From: Chloroflexota bacterium
GTDB lineage: Bacteria > Chloroflexota > Anaerolineae > Anaerolineales > UBA4823
Reading direction: 5' to 3'
Length of the DNA stretch: 33,696 nt
Assembly: GCA_012798185.1 (NCBI GenBank)
Contig: JAAZNS010000475.1
Span: forward strand, 1-33,696
Shown here in pieces: positions 6,907-15,460 of the stretch (positions are counted from its first letter, which is position 1; the number at the start of each line of letters is the position of its first letter). The translations under genes were made by a program, and so were the position numbers. The notes beneath the pieces are model-generated. The model did not search any database and was not told the DNA's origin. It saw only the letters and a list, made by a program, of their open reading frames with translations.

Positions 6907-8190
6907 CTAAACCCAGCCGCGCAGTTCCATGGCTTTCACGACACGGTCGATAGCTACCATATAGGCAGCGTCGCGCATGTAGACTTTTTCTTTCTTAGAC
7001 ATATCCAGCACAGCGTGGAAGGCAGAGGTCATCTTGGTGTCCAGTTTTTCCAATACTTCCTCTTTGGTCCAGTAGAAATTCATATCATTCTGGACGGATT
7101 CGAAGTACGAGCAGGTCACACCGCCGGCGTTGCACAGGAAATCGGGGATATCGAAGATTCCGTTCTTCTGGAAGTATTCATCGGCTTCGGGAGTGCAGGG
7201 TCCATTGGCGCCTTCGGCGACGATTTTCACTTTAGAAGAAATCTTCTTGACAGTTTCGGCATTGACCTGACCTTCGAGAGCTGCCGGGATGAGGACTTCG
7301 ACATCTTTGCTGATCCAGGCGTCACCCGGCTCGAGAGTATAGCCAGCCTTCTGCGCTTTAGCTTTATCGATGGTGCCGTATTGATCGACGATAGAAAGCA
7401 AAAAGCGCGGGTCGATGCCGCCTTCTTTGCTGTAGGTATAGGCTTTCTTATCATTGCGGTCCCAGCAGGAAACGCAGACCACTTTCCCGCCCAGCATTTC
7501 AACGAAACCGATAGCAGCATATTGGGCAACATTCCCGAAACCCTGAATGGCTGCGCTGCACTTTTTGGAATCCATCTTCAGGTGCTTCATGGCTTCGCGC
7601 ACGCAATAGATGACGCCGTAGCCGGTGGCTTCGGTTCTGCCCTGCGAACCGCCGCCGCCCAGGGGTTTACCGGTGAACACACCAGGGGTATATTCGCCCG
7701 TCAGCTTAGAATATTCGTCCATCATCCAGCCCATCATCTGCGGGGTAGTGCCCACATCCGGCGCGGGGACATCGTTGCGCGGACCGATATTCTTCCACAT
7801 GACATCGACCCAGCCGCGGCACAGGCGTTCTTTTTCGCCGGTGGAAAGGGTAGCGGGGTCGACCACGATGCCGCCTTTACCGCCGCCCAGAGGAATGTCT
7901 GCCACAGCGCACTTCCAGGTCATCCAGGTAGCCAGGGCGCGCACGGTATCGAATGTTTCGTTGGCTGCAAAGCGAATGCCGCCTTTGTTGGGTCCGCGGG
8001 CATCATTATGCTGCACGCGGTAACCCTGGAATACACGCAGGGAGCCGTCGTCCATGCGCACGGGAATGCGGAAGGAAAATTCGCGCAGTGGCCAGCGAAG
8101 GACTTCGCATACTTCGGGTTTGAGTTTTAGCTGCTTGGCAACACGGTCGAATTGCGCCTGTGCCATTTGAAATGCATTTAGTTCTGCCAT
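6907..8190 (-). CDS. gdhA: Glutamate dehydrogenase (Glu/Leu/Phe/Val family)
   Basis: Catalyses reversible oxidative deamination of glutamate to 2-oxoglutarate and ammonia, linking carbon and nitrogen metabolism. The 427-residue length fits the hexameric bacterial/archaeal class. The substrate and catalytic lysines are in GPNKGGIRF (Lys69), TWKCAVADIP (Lys93) and PLGGGKGGIVVDP (Lys105). The Rossmann motif is GFGNVAQYAA near residue 215, followed by NAGGVTCSYFE in the C-terminal part. NAD versus NADP use cannot be decided reliably by eye. The ATG is set by GGAG a few bases upstream. Its leader holds a promoter and an intrinsic hairpin-terminator, so expression may be attenuated. A bidirectional terminator closes its 3' end. 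Confidence 0.95.
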   Translation of the reverse strand: MAELNAFQMAQAQFDRVAKQLKLKPEVCEVLRWPLREFSFRIPVRMDDGSLRVFQGYRVQHNDARGPNKGGIRFAANETFDTVRALATWMTWKCAVADIPLGGGKGGIVVDPATLSTGEKERLCRGWVDVMWKNIGPRNDVPAPDVGTTPQMMGWMMDEYSKLTGEYTPGVFTGKPLGGGGSQGRTEATGYGVIYCVREAMKHLKMDSKKCSAAIQGFGNVAQYAAIGFVEMLGGKVVCVSCWDRNDKKAYTYSKEGGIDPRFLLSIVDQYGTIDKAKAQKAGYTLEPGDAWISKDVEVLIPAALEGQVNAETVKKISSKVKIVAEGANGPCTPEADEYFQKNGIFDIPDFLCNAGGVTCSYFESVQNDMNFYWTKEEVLEKLDTKMTSAFHAVLDMSKKEKVYMRDAAYMVAIDRVVKAMELRGWV

Positions 8191-8236
8191 CTATTTTTCT
8201 CCTATGGATATTTTATTTATTATTACAAAAAATAAA

Positions 8237-8281
8237 CGGGCATCCCGGTATGGTGCCCGCATGTAAGATTGCTTACGCAAT
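8237..8281 (-). terminator. gdhA leader: GNRA hairpin plus intrinsic terminator
   Basis: On the minus strand ATTGC-GTAA-GCAAT (8281-8268) forms a GNRA-tetraloop hairpin. Soon after, CGGGCA/TGCCCG (8259-8254 with 8242-8237) forms a stem followed by TTTATTTTTTG. The terminator ends about 45 nt before the gdhA ATG and lies downstream of the predicted gdhA promoter, so it is either an attenuator of gdhA or a leftover terminator of the decayed upstream gene. Confidence 0.6.
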
Positions 8282-8342
8282 GTATATGTTACCGACATAG
8301 CTCATGACGATAAAATTCCTCGCCGGTTTTACGGCAAGCTTA

Positions 8343-8371
8343 ACCTTAATCCAACTCGTTCAATGAGTCAA
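8343..8371 (-). promoter_or_regulatory. Predicted gdhA promoter
   Basis: Minus-strand -35 TTGACT (8371-8366) and -10 TAAGGT (8348-8343) with a 17-nt spacer. The start would be near 8336 and give a leader of about 145 nt. The same -35 hexamer is used in front of metY. Confidence 0.45.
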
Positions 8372-8465
8372 GAGACGAAATGTTACATATGAATAGTGAC
8401 ATTTTTCACATTACCGCTTGAGTTTATCACATGAAAATACAGTCCGAGAAGGAGGCTGGCTGCCA

Positions 8466-8811
8466 CTATGACGCATAATTTTCGCTACAAATTGGGATAA
8501 AGTGACAAGCTTCCTTGTCTTTATTTATCCCCATATACAAAAATTTTCCTTCTTTTAGCGCGATCGTAATGAAAAATCGGTGCAATATTTCCTGGAATTT
8601 CTTGGGGGTATAGATAAAAACATCGCCATCTCGATGAAGTATAACTGTGCTGATTTCCTACAGTAAACCATTATAACGATCGAAAAAGCGTTTGGAAGTT
8701 TTAGACCAATACTAAATCCATGTCGCTGTGCCGGCTGGCTTTTCCGTGTGCCAGCGATCCAAACAAGATGGCTTTTAGAATGTGGTGATCAATAAATATT
8801 AGAGAGAACAT
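8466..8811 (-). pseudogene. Decayed MNT-type nucleotidyltransferase gene
   Basis: The ATG at 8811 opens 36 codons ending HILKAILFGSLAHGKASRHS then DMDLVLV-stop (8701). GSxxxGxxxxxSDxD is the signature of minimal nucleotidyltransferases (MNT/MenA antitoxin-type partners of HepT). In the next frame the protein goes on: SKTSKRFFDRYNGLL, an in-frame TAG, then DGDVFIYTPKKFQEILHRFF and ALKEGKFLYMG, which is the typical 'DVxVYTPEEF...ALxEGxVLY' end of such proteins. One frameshift and one nonsense codon are therefore needed to restore it. No HepT partner is seen. It explains half of the 646-bp gap between gatB and gdhA; the remainder is the gdhA leader. Confidence 0.75.
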
Positions 8812-8836
8812 TTATTAAAATTCTCTGTCGTCACTA

Positions 8837-10333
8837 CTAATATCCATTATTTATCATCGCATTTAATTGCTTTTCCAGTTCCTGTCTTACTACCTGCGGG
8901 TTTGCCTGCCCCTTGGCAGCTTTCATCACTTGCCCGAAGAGCCATTGGGCGATGCCAGTTTTACCTGCCAAATAACTCTGTACCTGTTCAGGATTATTTT
9001 TCAACACCTGCTGCACCATGCCAGCGATAGCGCTGCTATCCGAAATTTGGCGCAAGCCGCGAGAGGCAATGATAGCTTCGGCGCTTTGCCCGCTGTGGAA
9101 CATTTCCGCCAGCACCACCTTACCGGTGCCCAGGTTGATCTCACCGCTGGTCACCAGGAAGATCAAAGCTGCCAGGGCGCGCGGCGTCACCGGGCATTCT
9201 GCCAAGGTCATCCCCGTCTGGTTGAGCAGGCTGAACAGCTCACCGCAAATCCAATTGGCGATTACTTTAGGAGCAACCTGTGGTGCAGCTGCGACTGCAG
9301 CTTCATAATAATCGGCGGTTTCCTGTTCGGCGGTAAGCACTTCGGCGTCATACGCGCTGAGCTTATATTGCTCTTGGAAACGGTGCAGCCGGGAGATGGG
9401 CAGCTCTGGCAAGCTAGCGAGAATTTCTTCCACCCAGGCGCGGTCCAACACTAGAGGGGGCAGGTCTGGTTCGGGGAAGTAACGGTAATCGTGTGCTTCT
9501 TCTTTTGAACGCTGTGTGACGGTAATGCCCTGGTCGTCGATCCAGCCGCGGGTTTCCTGCTCCACCACCTTACCCTCATCCAACAGCGCGCTCTGTCGGC
9601 GGATTTCAAAATCAACAGCCCGCTCCAAGCCGCGGAATGTGTTGAGGTTTTTTATCTCACAGCGCGTGCCAAAAGTCTGGCTGCCTGCAGGGCGAATTGA
9701 AATGTTGGGTTCGATACGCATAGCGCCTTTTTGCATATCACCGGAGTTGACTTTTAGATAGCGCAGCAGGCTGTGCAGAGCCCGGGCGTAGGCGCCCACC
9801 TCTTCGGCGGAATGCATATCGGGCTCGGAAACAATCTCCAAAAGCGGTACTCCGGCGCGGTTTAAATCGATCAGGGTATGTGCCGGACGGATTTCGTTGA
9901 TAGATCCATTGCCCGATTCAGCAATATGGGTCAATTTCCCGGTATCTTCTTCTAAATGTACACGGCGAATACGCACCACTTTTTCCCCCTGTGAAGTCAG
10001 AATAGTAAGCCTGCCATTTACCGCCAGGGGATTTTCGTATTGGGATATCTGGTAGCCTTTGGGCAGATCGGGATAGAAGTAATTTTTGCGGGCGAATAAA
10101 CTGGAAGGGGCAATCTCACACGCCAGCGCCAGCGCCACCCGCAGGGCAAATTCCACCGCCTTTTGATTGACCACCGGCAGCACACCCGGCATTCCGGCAC
10201 ATACCGGGCAGACCGCGCTATTAGGCTCTGCCTGGGTGGTATCCACTACAGGGCAGGCGCAGAACATTTTAGAGCGCGTTGCCAGTTCGGCATGCACTTC
10301 CAGGCCAATCACAGGTTCGTAGATGTTAGACAT
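8837..10333 (-). CDS. gatB: Aspartyl/glutamyl-tRNA(Asn/Gln) amidotransferase subunit B
   Basis: Subunit of the GatCAB complex that converts Glu-tRNA(Gln) and Asp-tRNA(Asn) to the amidated forms; GatB carries the kinase site and binds the tRNA. At 498 residues it is full length. It opens with YEPVIGLEVHAELATRSKMF, the GatB signature. Cys25, Cys27, Cys42 and Cys45 (CAC...CPVC) form the structural zinc site. The helical YqeY-like tail runs from about residue 345 (YYEAAVAAAPQVAPKVIANW onward) to the end. It starts 6 nt after the aminotransferase stop, so the two are co-transcribed. gatA and gatC are not in the window. Confidence 0.97.
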   Translation of the reverse strand: MSNIYEPVIGLEVHAELATRSKMFCACPVVDTTQAEPNSAVCPVCAGMPGVLPVVNQKAVEFALRVALALACEIAPSSLFARKNYFYPDLPKGYQISQYENPLAVNGRLTILTSQGEKVVRIRRVHLEEDTGKLTHIAESGNGSINEIRPAHTLIDLNRAGVPLLEIVSEPDMHSAEEVGAYARALHSLLRYLKVNSGDMQKGAMRIEPNISIRPAGSQTFGTRCEIKNLNTFRGLERAVDFEIRRQSALLDEGKVVEQETRGWIDDQGITVTQRSKEEAHDYRYFPEPDLPPLVLDRAWVEEILASLPELPISRLHRFQEQYKLSAYDAEVLTAEQETADYYEAAVAAAPQVAPKVIANWICGELFSLLNQTGMTLAECPVTPRALAALIFLVTSGEINLGTGKVVLAEMFHSGQSAEAIIASRGLRQISDSSAIAGMVQQVLKNNPEQVQSYLAGKTGIAQWLFGQVMKAAKGQANPQVVRQELEKQLNAMINNGY

Positions 10334-10339
10334 CAGGAA

Positions 10340-11503
10340 TTAACCATAGCGGCGCATGAAGGATTTCAAGCGGCGCAGCGCCTCCTCGATTTTCTCGTAA
10401 GCCGTAGCGTATGAACAGCGCACAAAACCTTCACCGCCAGCTCCAAATGCAGAACCCGGCACAACGGCGACCTTTTCCTCGTCAAGCAGGCGCTGGGCAA
10501 ATGTTTCTTCATCCAGACCGGTAACGCGGATATCGGGAAAGGCATAGAAGGCGCCGTGAGGTTCGAAGGTGGGTAACCCCAGCTCATTCAACCCACTGAC
10601 GATCAGCTTTCGGCGGCGGTCGTATTCCTGACGCATAATTTCCACTTCCTCAGCGCCATTTTTGATGGCTTCGATGGCAGCATCCTGCGCCATTGTAGGG
10701 GCGCACATGATGGTATATTGGTGGACACGCGCCATGCCAATAAGAATATCTTCCGGTGCCGCAGCAAACCCGATACGCCAGCCGGTCATGGCATAGTTTT
10801 TGGAAAAGCCGCCCAATAATATGGTGCGCTGGCGCATGCCCGGCAGTGACGCAAAGCACACGTGAGGAACACCATAGACGAGCTGGTCATAAAGCTCATC
10901 GGAAATCACGATCAGGTCGTGCTTTTCTGCCACTTCAGCAATCGCCATCAGTTCTTCGCGAGCTGCCACCGCGCCGGTGGGATTGTTGGGATAGCCAATC
11001 AGCAGGGCTTTCGTACGCGGGGTGATGGCAGCTTCCAGAGCATCGGCACGCAGGATGAAATTATCTTCAGCGCGGCAGGGCAATTCGACAGGTACACCAC
11101 CTGCCAGGATTGCTTCAGCCTGGTAAGCTACAAAGCAGGGAGTGGCGATAATGACTTCTTCACCAGGGTTGAGCAGGGCAGTCATTGCCAGGTAAAGAGC
11201 TTCGGATACGCCTACCGTAATGAGCATTTCGGCGCCCGGATCGTAGCTGACACTGTATAAACGGTTCAAATGCTCAGCGATTGCCTGGCGCAGCCCGATG
11301 CGTCCGGCGTTGGAAGTGTAATGAGTAGCGCCGCTTTTTAATGATCGTACACCAATTTCCAGAATGGAATTGGGGGTGGTAAAATCCGGCTCTCCAATGC
11401 CCAGCGAGATGACATCCTGCATGGTAGCAACAATATCGAAAAATTTACGGATGCCGGATGGTTTTAGGTTGACTACTTTTTCAGCCAAGTATTTTTTGTT
11501 CAC
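10340..11503 (-). CDS. PLP-dependent aminotransferase, class I/II (aspartate/aromatic type)
   Basis: A fold-type I aminotransferase of the AspB/PatA-like group, transferring an amino group from an amino acid to a 2-oxo acid. The Schiff-base lysine is Lys235 in GGFSKNYAMTGWRIG; YPNNPTGA and ISDELYDQLVYG supply the Asn and Asp that hold PLP. The opening LKPSGIRKFFD is typical of this subgroup. I use the GTG at 11503, with AGGAG (11509-11513) five bases before it, instead of the upstream TTG at 11524, which would bury that RBS in the coding sequence; length is then 387. Exact substrate is not predictable. It is directly upstream of gatB in one operon. Confidence 0.88.
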   Translation of the reverse strand: MNKKYLAEKVVNLKPSGIRKFFDIVATMQDVISLGIGEPDFTTPNSILEIGVRSLKSGATHYTSNAGRIGLRQAIAEHLNRLYSVSYDPGAEMLITVGVSEALYLAMTALLNPGEEVIIATPCFVAYQAEAILAGGVPVELPCRAEDNFILRADALEAAITPRTKALLIGYPNNPTGAVAAREELMAIAEVAEKHDLIVISDELYDQLVYGVPHVCFASLPGMRQRTILLGGFSKNYAMTGWRIGFAAAPEDILIGMARVHQYTIMCAPTMAQDAAIEAIKNGAEEVEIMRQEYDRRRKLIVSGLNELGLPTFEPHGAFYAFPDIRVTGLDEETFAQRLLDEEKVAVVPGSAFGAGGEGFVRCSYATAYEKIEEALRRLKSFMRRYG

Positions 11504-11599
11504 GTGGTCTCCTGTTGTTGGCAAGAATTATCTGGATAGTCTAAGCAGTAAGCACAATACAGTTTTCTTAATGCACGCCCTTAGAATGATTAGATTTAT

Positions 11600-11812
11600 T
11601 CAAAGAAGATCAATTTTCCATTCATCGTGTAATTCGCTGTAAATTAGCCCGAAGATTTTTCCGTCAGTGGTACGAACACGAAACCTTTTACCTTCTGGTG
11701 TCAGCGAGGCTTCCAAAGTTTTATCGATCACCAAACGCTGCCCTTCCCAGACGACAGCTGTAGGTCGCTCAGCATATTGGCAATCAGAGCGGCATTCCAC
11801 CAGAGCAGGCAT
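11600..11812 (-). CDS. Small hypothetical protein downstream of the nucleotidyltransferase
   Basis: A 70-residue soluble protein, not recognised. It shows a beta-rich pattern (AVVWEGQRLVIDKTLEASLT, RFRVRTTDGKIFGLIYSE, EWKIDLL) that suggests a small barrel or sheet. The start follows the preceding stop by only two bases (TAA-cg-ATG), so it is translationally coupled to the sugar nucleotidyltransferase and likely works with it or is controlled with it. Cys residues at 7 and 11 are the only ones; there is no signal peptide. Confidence 0.65.
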   Translation of the reverse strand: MPALVECRSDCQYAERPTAVVWEGQRLVIDKTLEASLTPEGKRFRVRTTDGKIFGLIYSELHDEWKIDLL

Positions 11813-11814
11813 CG

Positions 11815-12825
11815 TTATAAGATCACCATAGTTTGGTCGCCGGCGTTGATTCTTCCGGCGCGGCGGGTGATCTGTGCACGCCGCCCCACCAGCGAGCCTT
11901 CCAGGATCACATCGGTTACTTCTGCAGCATCGCCTAAGATAGTGTTGCGGACAATGCTGGAATGTACTTTACAATCTGCGCCAAGGGATGTAAACGGACC
12001 GATGACCGATTCCGTCACTACGGCTGAGGGATGGATGAACACCGGGGGAATGACTACAATTCTTTTACGCTTGCTGGCTATGGCAGAATTATCCATGCCG
12101 TGTTCCAAAAGGTAGCGGTTAGTTTCGAGCAGAGATTCGGGTGTGCCAGCATCTAGCCATACATCGACTTCCTTGGTGTTCATGCGTAAGCCGTTTTCCA
12201 GCATAATATTCACGGCATCTGCCAGGAAATATTCTCCTCCGGTTTGTATATCGCGCTTCATCTGCTCTTCGATGGCAGAAAGCAGTTTATGTGCATCGCG
12301 AAAGTAATAGAAACCTACCACAGCCAGGTTGTGTTCCATGCTGTTTGGTTTCTCGATCAGGCGTTCCACGTGCCCATTGTTGCCCAATACTGCTACACCA
12401 AAGCGGCGCGGGTCGGGAACAGGTTTAACCCAAGCAACGGCTTCCACCGAGTCATCTGCCAGACAAGCCAGGTCTGTTTCGATAAGTGTGTCGGCAAAGA
12501 CTACCAGCATTGGTCCATCTAAATATTCGCGCGCTAGATATATCGCGTGCGATTGTCCGCGAGGATCATCCTGAACCACGTAATGAGAGGTGATGTGCGG
12601 GTAATGTTCTTTGATATGCGCTTCTATTTGATCCCCAAGATAACCTACCACATTAACCAGCTCGAAATTTCGAGGATCAGGAAGGGTGTTGAAAGTGTTT
12701 AAAACATGATCGAGCACTGATTTTCCGGCAACATTCAGCAATTGCTTGGGAATACTCCAGGTGAGGGGACGCAGCCGTGTGCCCAACCCAGCCATTGGAA
12801 TGACGATTTTTATTGGTCGATTCAT
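11815..12825 (-). CDS. Sugar-phosphate nucleotidyltransferase with left-handed beta-helix tail
   Basis: Makes an NDP-sugar from NTP and a sugar 1-phosphate for glycan or exopolysaccharide synthesis. The N-terminal nucleotide-binding motif is IPMAGLGTRLRPLTWSIPKQ (residues 9-28), of the glucose-1-phosphate thymidylyl/uridylyl- or mannose-1-phosphate guanylyltransferase type; the catalytic Asp region is MLVVFADTLIETD. The last 80 residues (HPSAVVTESVIGPFTSLGAD onward) are hexapeptide repeats. I start at MNRPIK (12825): a TATAATAA on the minus strand at 12870-12865 lies inside the longer open frame that begins at 12906, and the conserved strand begins at residue 5. Base specificity is unknown. 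Confidence 0.85.
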   Translation of the reverse strand: MNRPIKIVIPMAGLGTRLRPLTWSIPKQLLNVAGKSVLDHVLNTFNTLPDPRNFELVNVVGYLGDQIEAHIKEHYPHITSHYVVQDDPRGQSHAIYLAREYLDGPMLVVFADTLIETDLACLADDSVEAVAWVKPVPDPRRFGVAVLGNNGHVERLIEKPNSMEHNLAVVGFYYFRDAHKLLSAIEEQMKRDIQTGGEYFLADAVNIMLENGLRMNTKEVDVWLDAGTPESLLETNRYLLEHGMDNSAIASKRKRIVVIPPVFIHPSAVVTESVIGPFTSLGADCKVHSSIVRNTILGDAAEVTDVILEGSLVGRRAQITRRAGRINAGDQTMVIL

Positions 12826-13034
12826 AAAGAAAAGAAAATCCCCAGATATTGTAGAATTTTTTTTATTATACCCGGTTCGGGTTGAGAATTCCGGTTTAGA
12901 CCGCACAATTTATCAAAAAAGAAAGAAATACGTAAGAGCAACTTCGTAAGGTCTGAAATGAGTTTATCGGGGATAGGCGTGCTGTGAAAAGGGATCATTT
13001 CTGGCAGGGAGTTACCCATTTTAAACAAACAAAA

Positions 13035-13056
13035 CAGGATCCAGGATAAACAGGAT
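13035..13056. repeat. Short tandem CAGGAT repeat, dispersed type
   Basis: CAGGAT occurs three times in 22 bp (13035, 13042, 13051), the last as ACAGGATGA. A second copy of the pattern, on the other strand, is at 30693-30708. This is in the 284-bp intergenic space 12826-13109, which otherwise shows only the nucleotidyltransferase promoter. Confidence 0.45.
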
Positions 13057-13109
13057 GAATTATTAGATATTTATTATCCTATTTTTCCCGAATGTCCTGT
13101 TATTCTTTA

Positions 13110-13913
13110 TTATTCCTTTATATTTTGATTGATTTTCGCCAAAATTTGCGCATGTATTTGGGGATTTGCCGCCAGGATGGACATGGCTTTTCCCATCTGC
13201 AGAGGCTTACCTGTTGAGGCGGTTACTAATGCGCCGCTTTCACGGGCGATCAATATACCGGCAGCCACATCGTATGGCTCAATTTGCAATTCCCAGAAGC
13301 CGTCAAAGCGGCCAGATGCCACATAGCACAAATCGAGGGCAGCTGAGCCAAGCCGGCGCACCCCCTGTGATGACATCATCAGGCGGGCGTGATTATCGAA
13401 ATTGTTATCCGGGTTTGTGCGCACATCATAGGGGAAACCGGTCACCAGCAATGAATTAAGCAGCACATCCTGTTTCGAGACATGGATAGGCTCGCCGTTC
13501 ATCAACGCCCCTTGCCCTTTTTGAGCAGTGAAGCATTCATCCCTCATTGGGTCATAAACAGCAGCCAGTTGCAATTCACCGTCTTCTTCATAACCAATGG
13601 ATACGGCGAAGATGGGCACACCGTGGGCAAAATTGATGGTGCCATCCAACGGGTCGATATACCAGACAGAGCTTTGACCGTTGCTGTTATTACCGCTCTC
13701 TTCTGCGTATATCCCATGACCGGGGAAGCGACGGTTGATCTCGGTAATAAGATACCGTTCAGATTGGCGGTCGATATCGGTGACGAGATCGATATCGCCT
13801 TTATGTTCGATGGTCAAGCGGCGGCCATAACCCGGGCGAGGCTCGAAGCCGCTGCGAACGATCTCTCCGGCTGAACGAGCCAGAGTTTCAAGGTCTGAGA
13901 GAGAGGGAGTCAT
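13110..13913 (-). CDS. Inositol-1-monophosphatase family phosphatase (SuhB-like)
   Basis: A Mg-dependent phosphomonoesterase of the IMPase family; typical substrates are myo-inositol 1-phosphate, histidinol phosphate or related sugar phosphates. At 267 residues it is standard length. Metal ligands are visible: Glu71 in YAEESG, Asp87 and Asp90 in WYIDPLDGTINFAHG, and the late Asp in EPYDVAAGILIARESGA. The exact substrate cannot be told; inositol monophosphatase is the default. It starts from an ATG with only a weak GGA upstream. A second, more distant relative (bisphosphate-nucleotidase type) lies at 27984-28988. Confidence 0.9.
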   Translation of the reverse strand: MTPSLSDLETLARSAGEIVRSGFEPRPGYGRRLTIEHKGDIDLVTDIDRQSERYLITEINRRFPGHGIYAEESGNNSNGQSSVWYIDPLDGTINFAHGVPIFAVSIGYEEDGELQLAAVYDPMRDECFTAQKGQGALMNGEPIHVSKQDVLLNSLLVTGFPYDVRTNPDNNFDNHARLMMSSQGVRRLGSAALDLCYVASGRFDGFWELQIEPYDVAAGILIARESGALVTASTGKPLQMGKAMSILAANPQIHAQILAKINQNIKE

Positions 13914-13996
13914 GTGTTTATTCCATTACGGTTAAGAGATAGAATGAGAAGCTTTATTATAAGTCAGATAGAATAATTGTGGCTTTAAAATAAAAA

Positions 13997-14022
13997 ACCG
14001 CCTTTTTTATATCAAAGGCGGT
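13997..14022 (-). terminator. Intrinsic terminator of the exported-protein operon
   Basis: ACCGCCTTT (13997-14005) and AAAGGCGGT (14014-14022) form a 9-bp stem with an 8-nt loop. On the minus strand TTTTTTATTTT follows, so it terminates transcripts from the 14126-15357 genes about 105 nt after the last stop. Confidence 0.8.
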
Positions 14023-14125
14023 CATTATTTTCTCACTTCCAAACTACGGGTGTTAGTTAAATATCTCAGAACATCTTTGGGAGAGTATTCAAGCAAATAC
14101 TTTCTGAGCTTGTGATAATAAACGA

Positions 14126-14563
14126 TTAATGGTTCTCTGGCCACGCGAATTCGATATACTTTGTAGCTCCTCCATCTTTGTATTCATGCTTACCGGTAAC
14201 ACGTAATTTATGCCCTGAGCAAGTCCCTCTGATATTATCCGTGCCAGTTCCTTTTATGTACCAATCATTGTAATCCGCATCACCCCCATAATAATTCTGA
14301 TAATAGACCTGATCCCTACACCACTCTTGCGTATTAAAATACGTCCAGCCAATAGTCCCAATCGTGACACCTGACCCGGAGGTTTTACTCAATATCCATC
14401 CCGACCAGGTTGATGAAGAAGTGGTTATCCCCTTCTGAGCTTTAACAGCCTTTCCATTCACACTTCCGCTATGGATTGGGCTGCTGCTGGTTGCCATGAC
14501 AGTATTACTCGTGAATATGGCTATTATCGAAGCAAACAGGAAGCAAAACAGAATTTTTTTCAT
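14126..14563 (-). CDS. Small secreted protein of unknown function
   Basis: A 145-residue protein with a clear Sec signal: KK, hydrophobic core ILFCFLFASIIAIFTS, likely cleavage after TVMA near residue 24. The mature part (about 120 residues) is rich in Ser, Thr, Gly, Tyr and Trp, with two Cys (EWCRD and GTCSGHK) that could form one disulfide, and it looks like a small beta-sandwich. I recognise no family. Its start overlaps the stop of the gene before it (ATGA), so both are made together. It ends at a strong terminator. A secreted effector, peptide antimicrobial or surface protein is possible, but none is shown. Confidence 0.75.
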   Translation of the reverse strand: MKKILFCFLFASIIAIFTSNTVMATSSSPIHSGSVNGKAVKAQKGITTSSSTWSGWILSKTSGSGVTIGTIGWTYFNTQEWCRDQVYYQNYYGGDADYNDWYIKGTGTDNIRGTCSGHKLRVTGKHEYKDGGATKYIEFAWPENH

Positions 14564-15357
14564 TTCGCTTTTTCCTTTTGCAAATAAGCTAAAATTTCTT
14601 CGCCGGGGTCTGCGGCTTCCAGCGTGATCAGTTCTTGAACCGAGCTTATTTGTTCCGTCCCGTCCGCAAATTGAACGATCATTTCCAGGCGGGTAACAAA
14701 TCCTGTTTCCGGGTCCACATAATATCGTTTTAACATGCCACTTTCCGCCTTTGAATAGGTATCCAGCTTTTGCGGTTCACCAAACTGGAGTAGGAGGTCA
14801 AATCGCCTGGAGGGTTTATCGTTGAAAACTGTTTCGATTTCGGTTAAGGTGGCTCCTTCACCGATGCTTTCGTTTACCGTTCGTTCAAATTCAAAATCAT
14901 AAACGAAATCAGATGGTTCAATAGGGAACTCAATGTCATAAGTGATATTCCAGGCGAGATTGTCTCGAGTAACCCCTTCCTGAATAATCTCTCCATCCTC
15001 GGTGAGGGTGAACTGCACATCTTCAAAGACCTGATTATTTTCATCCAGATGGTACCAGCTTTCGTGAATGGTCACAGGTGGGATGGGCCGTTGATCTGGG
15101 TAGGTTTTACCTTTTACCTCTTCCGGATTGATGGATGCCCTGGTCACGAAGTGCACCCATTCTGGCTTTGAAATCTGTTGTAAGGCGATATTTTTTAGCG
15201 TCTGCATATCTTCCAGCGCATCTGCTTGTGTTTTAAGCTCTGATGGACTATTGTTCTTCGCCGGATTTGTTGCTTTAGCGCCCACACCATTATACAGAAC
15301 AAGCGTTCCGGTAAAAATGGTGAGAACTAAGGCAATGATAAAGAGTCTTTTTTTCAC
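14560..15357 (-). CDS. Membrane-anchored extracytoplasmic protein of unknown function
   Basis: I start at GTG 15357, six bases after AAGGAGG (15364-15370); the longer frame from 15408 would run through that RBS. The 265-residue product begins KKRLFIIALVLTIFTGTLVLY, an uncleaved signal/anchor or signal peptide, followed by a Ser/Asn-rich spacer and a long acidic, beta-rich domain. Repeated WYHLDENNQ, EDGEIIQEG, YYVDPETGFVTRLEMIV patterns recall the LolA/MucB-like 'lipid- or signal-binding' folds often used by exported sensors; that is only a resemblance. The ATGA overlap with the small secreted protein makes a coupled pair, possibly a protein and its chaperone, immunity or sensor partner. Confidence 0.72.
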   Translation of the reverse strand: MKKRLFIIALVLTIFTGTLVLYNGVGAKATNPAKNNSPSELKTQADALEDMQTLKNIALQQISKPEWVHFVTRASINPEEVKGKTYPDQRPIPPVTIHESWYHLDENNQVFEDVQFTLTEDGEIIQEGVTRDNLAWNITYDIEFPIEPSDFVYDFEFERTVNESIGEGATLTEIETVFNDKPSRRFDLLLQFGEPQKLDTYSKAESGMLKRYYVDPETGFVTRLEMIVQFADGTEQISSVQELITLEAADPGEEILAYLQKEKAK

Positions 15358-15460
15358 AACATGCCTCCTTTTTTGTTTTGTTAGTTGCATGAAATGCTGC
15401 AATATCAATTATATTTTTATAATATCCATCATTGTAAGGGCTGTCTATACCGGATTTCCG

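Noticed and set aside
7015..8130. Long open frame of 371 codons on the + strand opposite gdhA
   Set aside because: It is antisense to a certain gdhA gene; the frame openness comes from gdhA codon use, and the product has no family character.
8867..9454. Open frame of 195 codons on the + strand inside gatB
   Set aside because: It lies wholly opposite gatB, has no RBS and no protein motif.
12826..12906. 27-residue N-terminal extension of the sugar nucleotidyltransferase
   Set aside because: A TATAAT promoter element lies inside this segment and conservation begins at MNRPIKIVIPMAG, so the shorter start was used.
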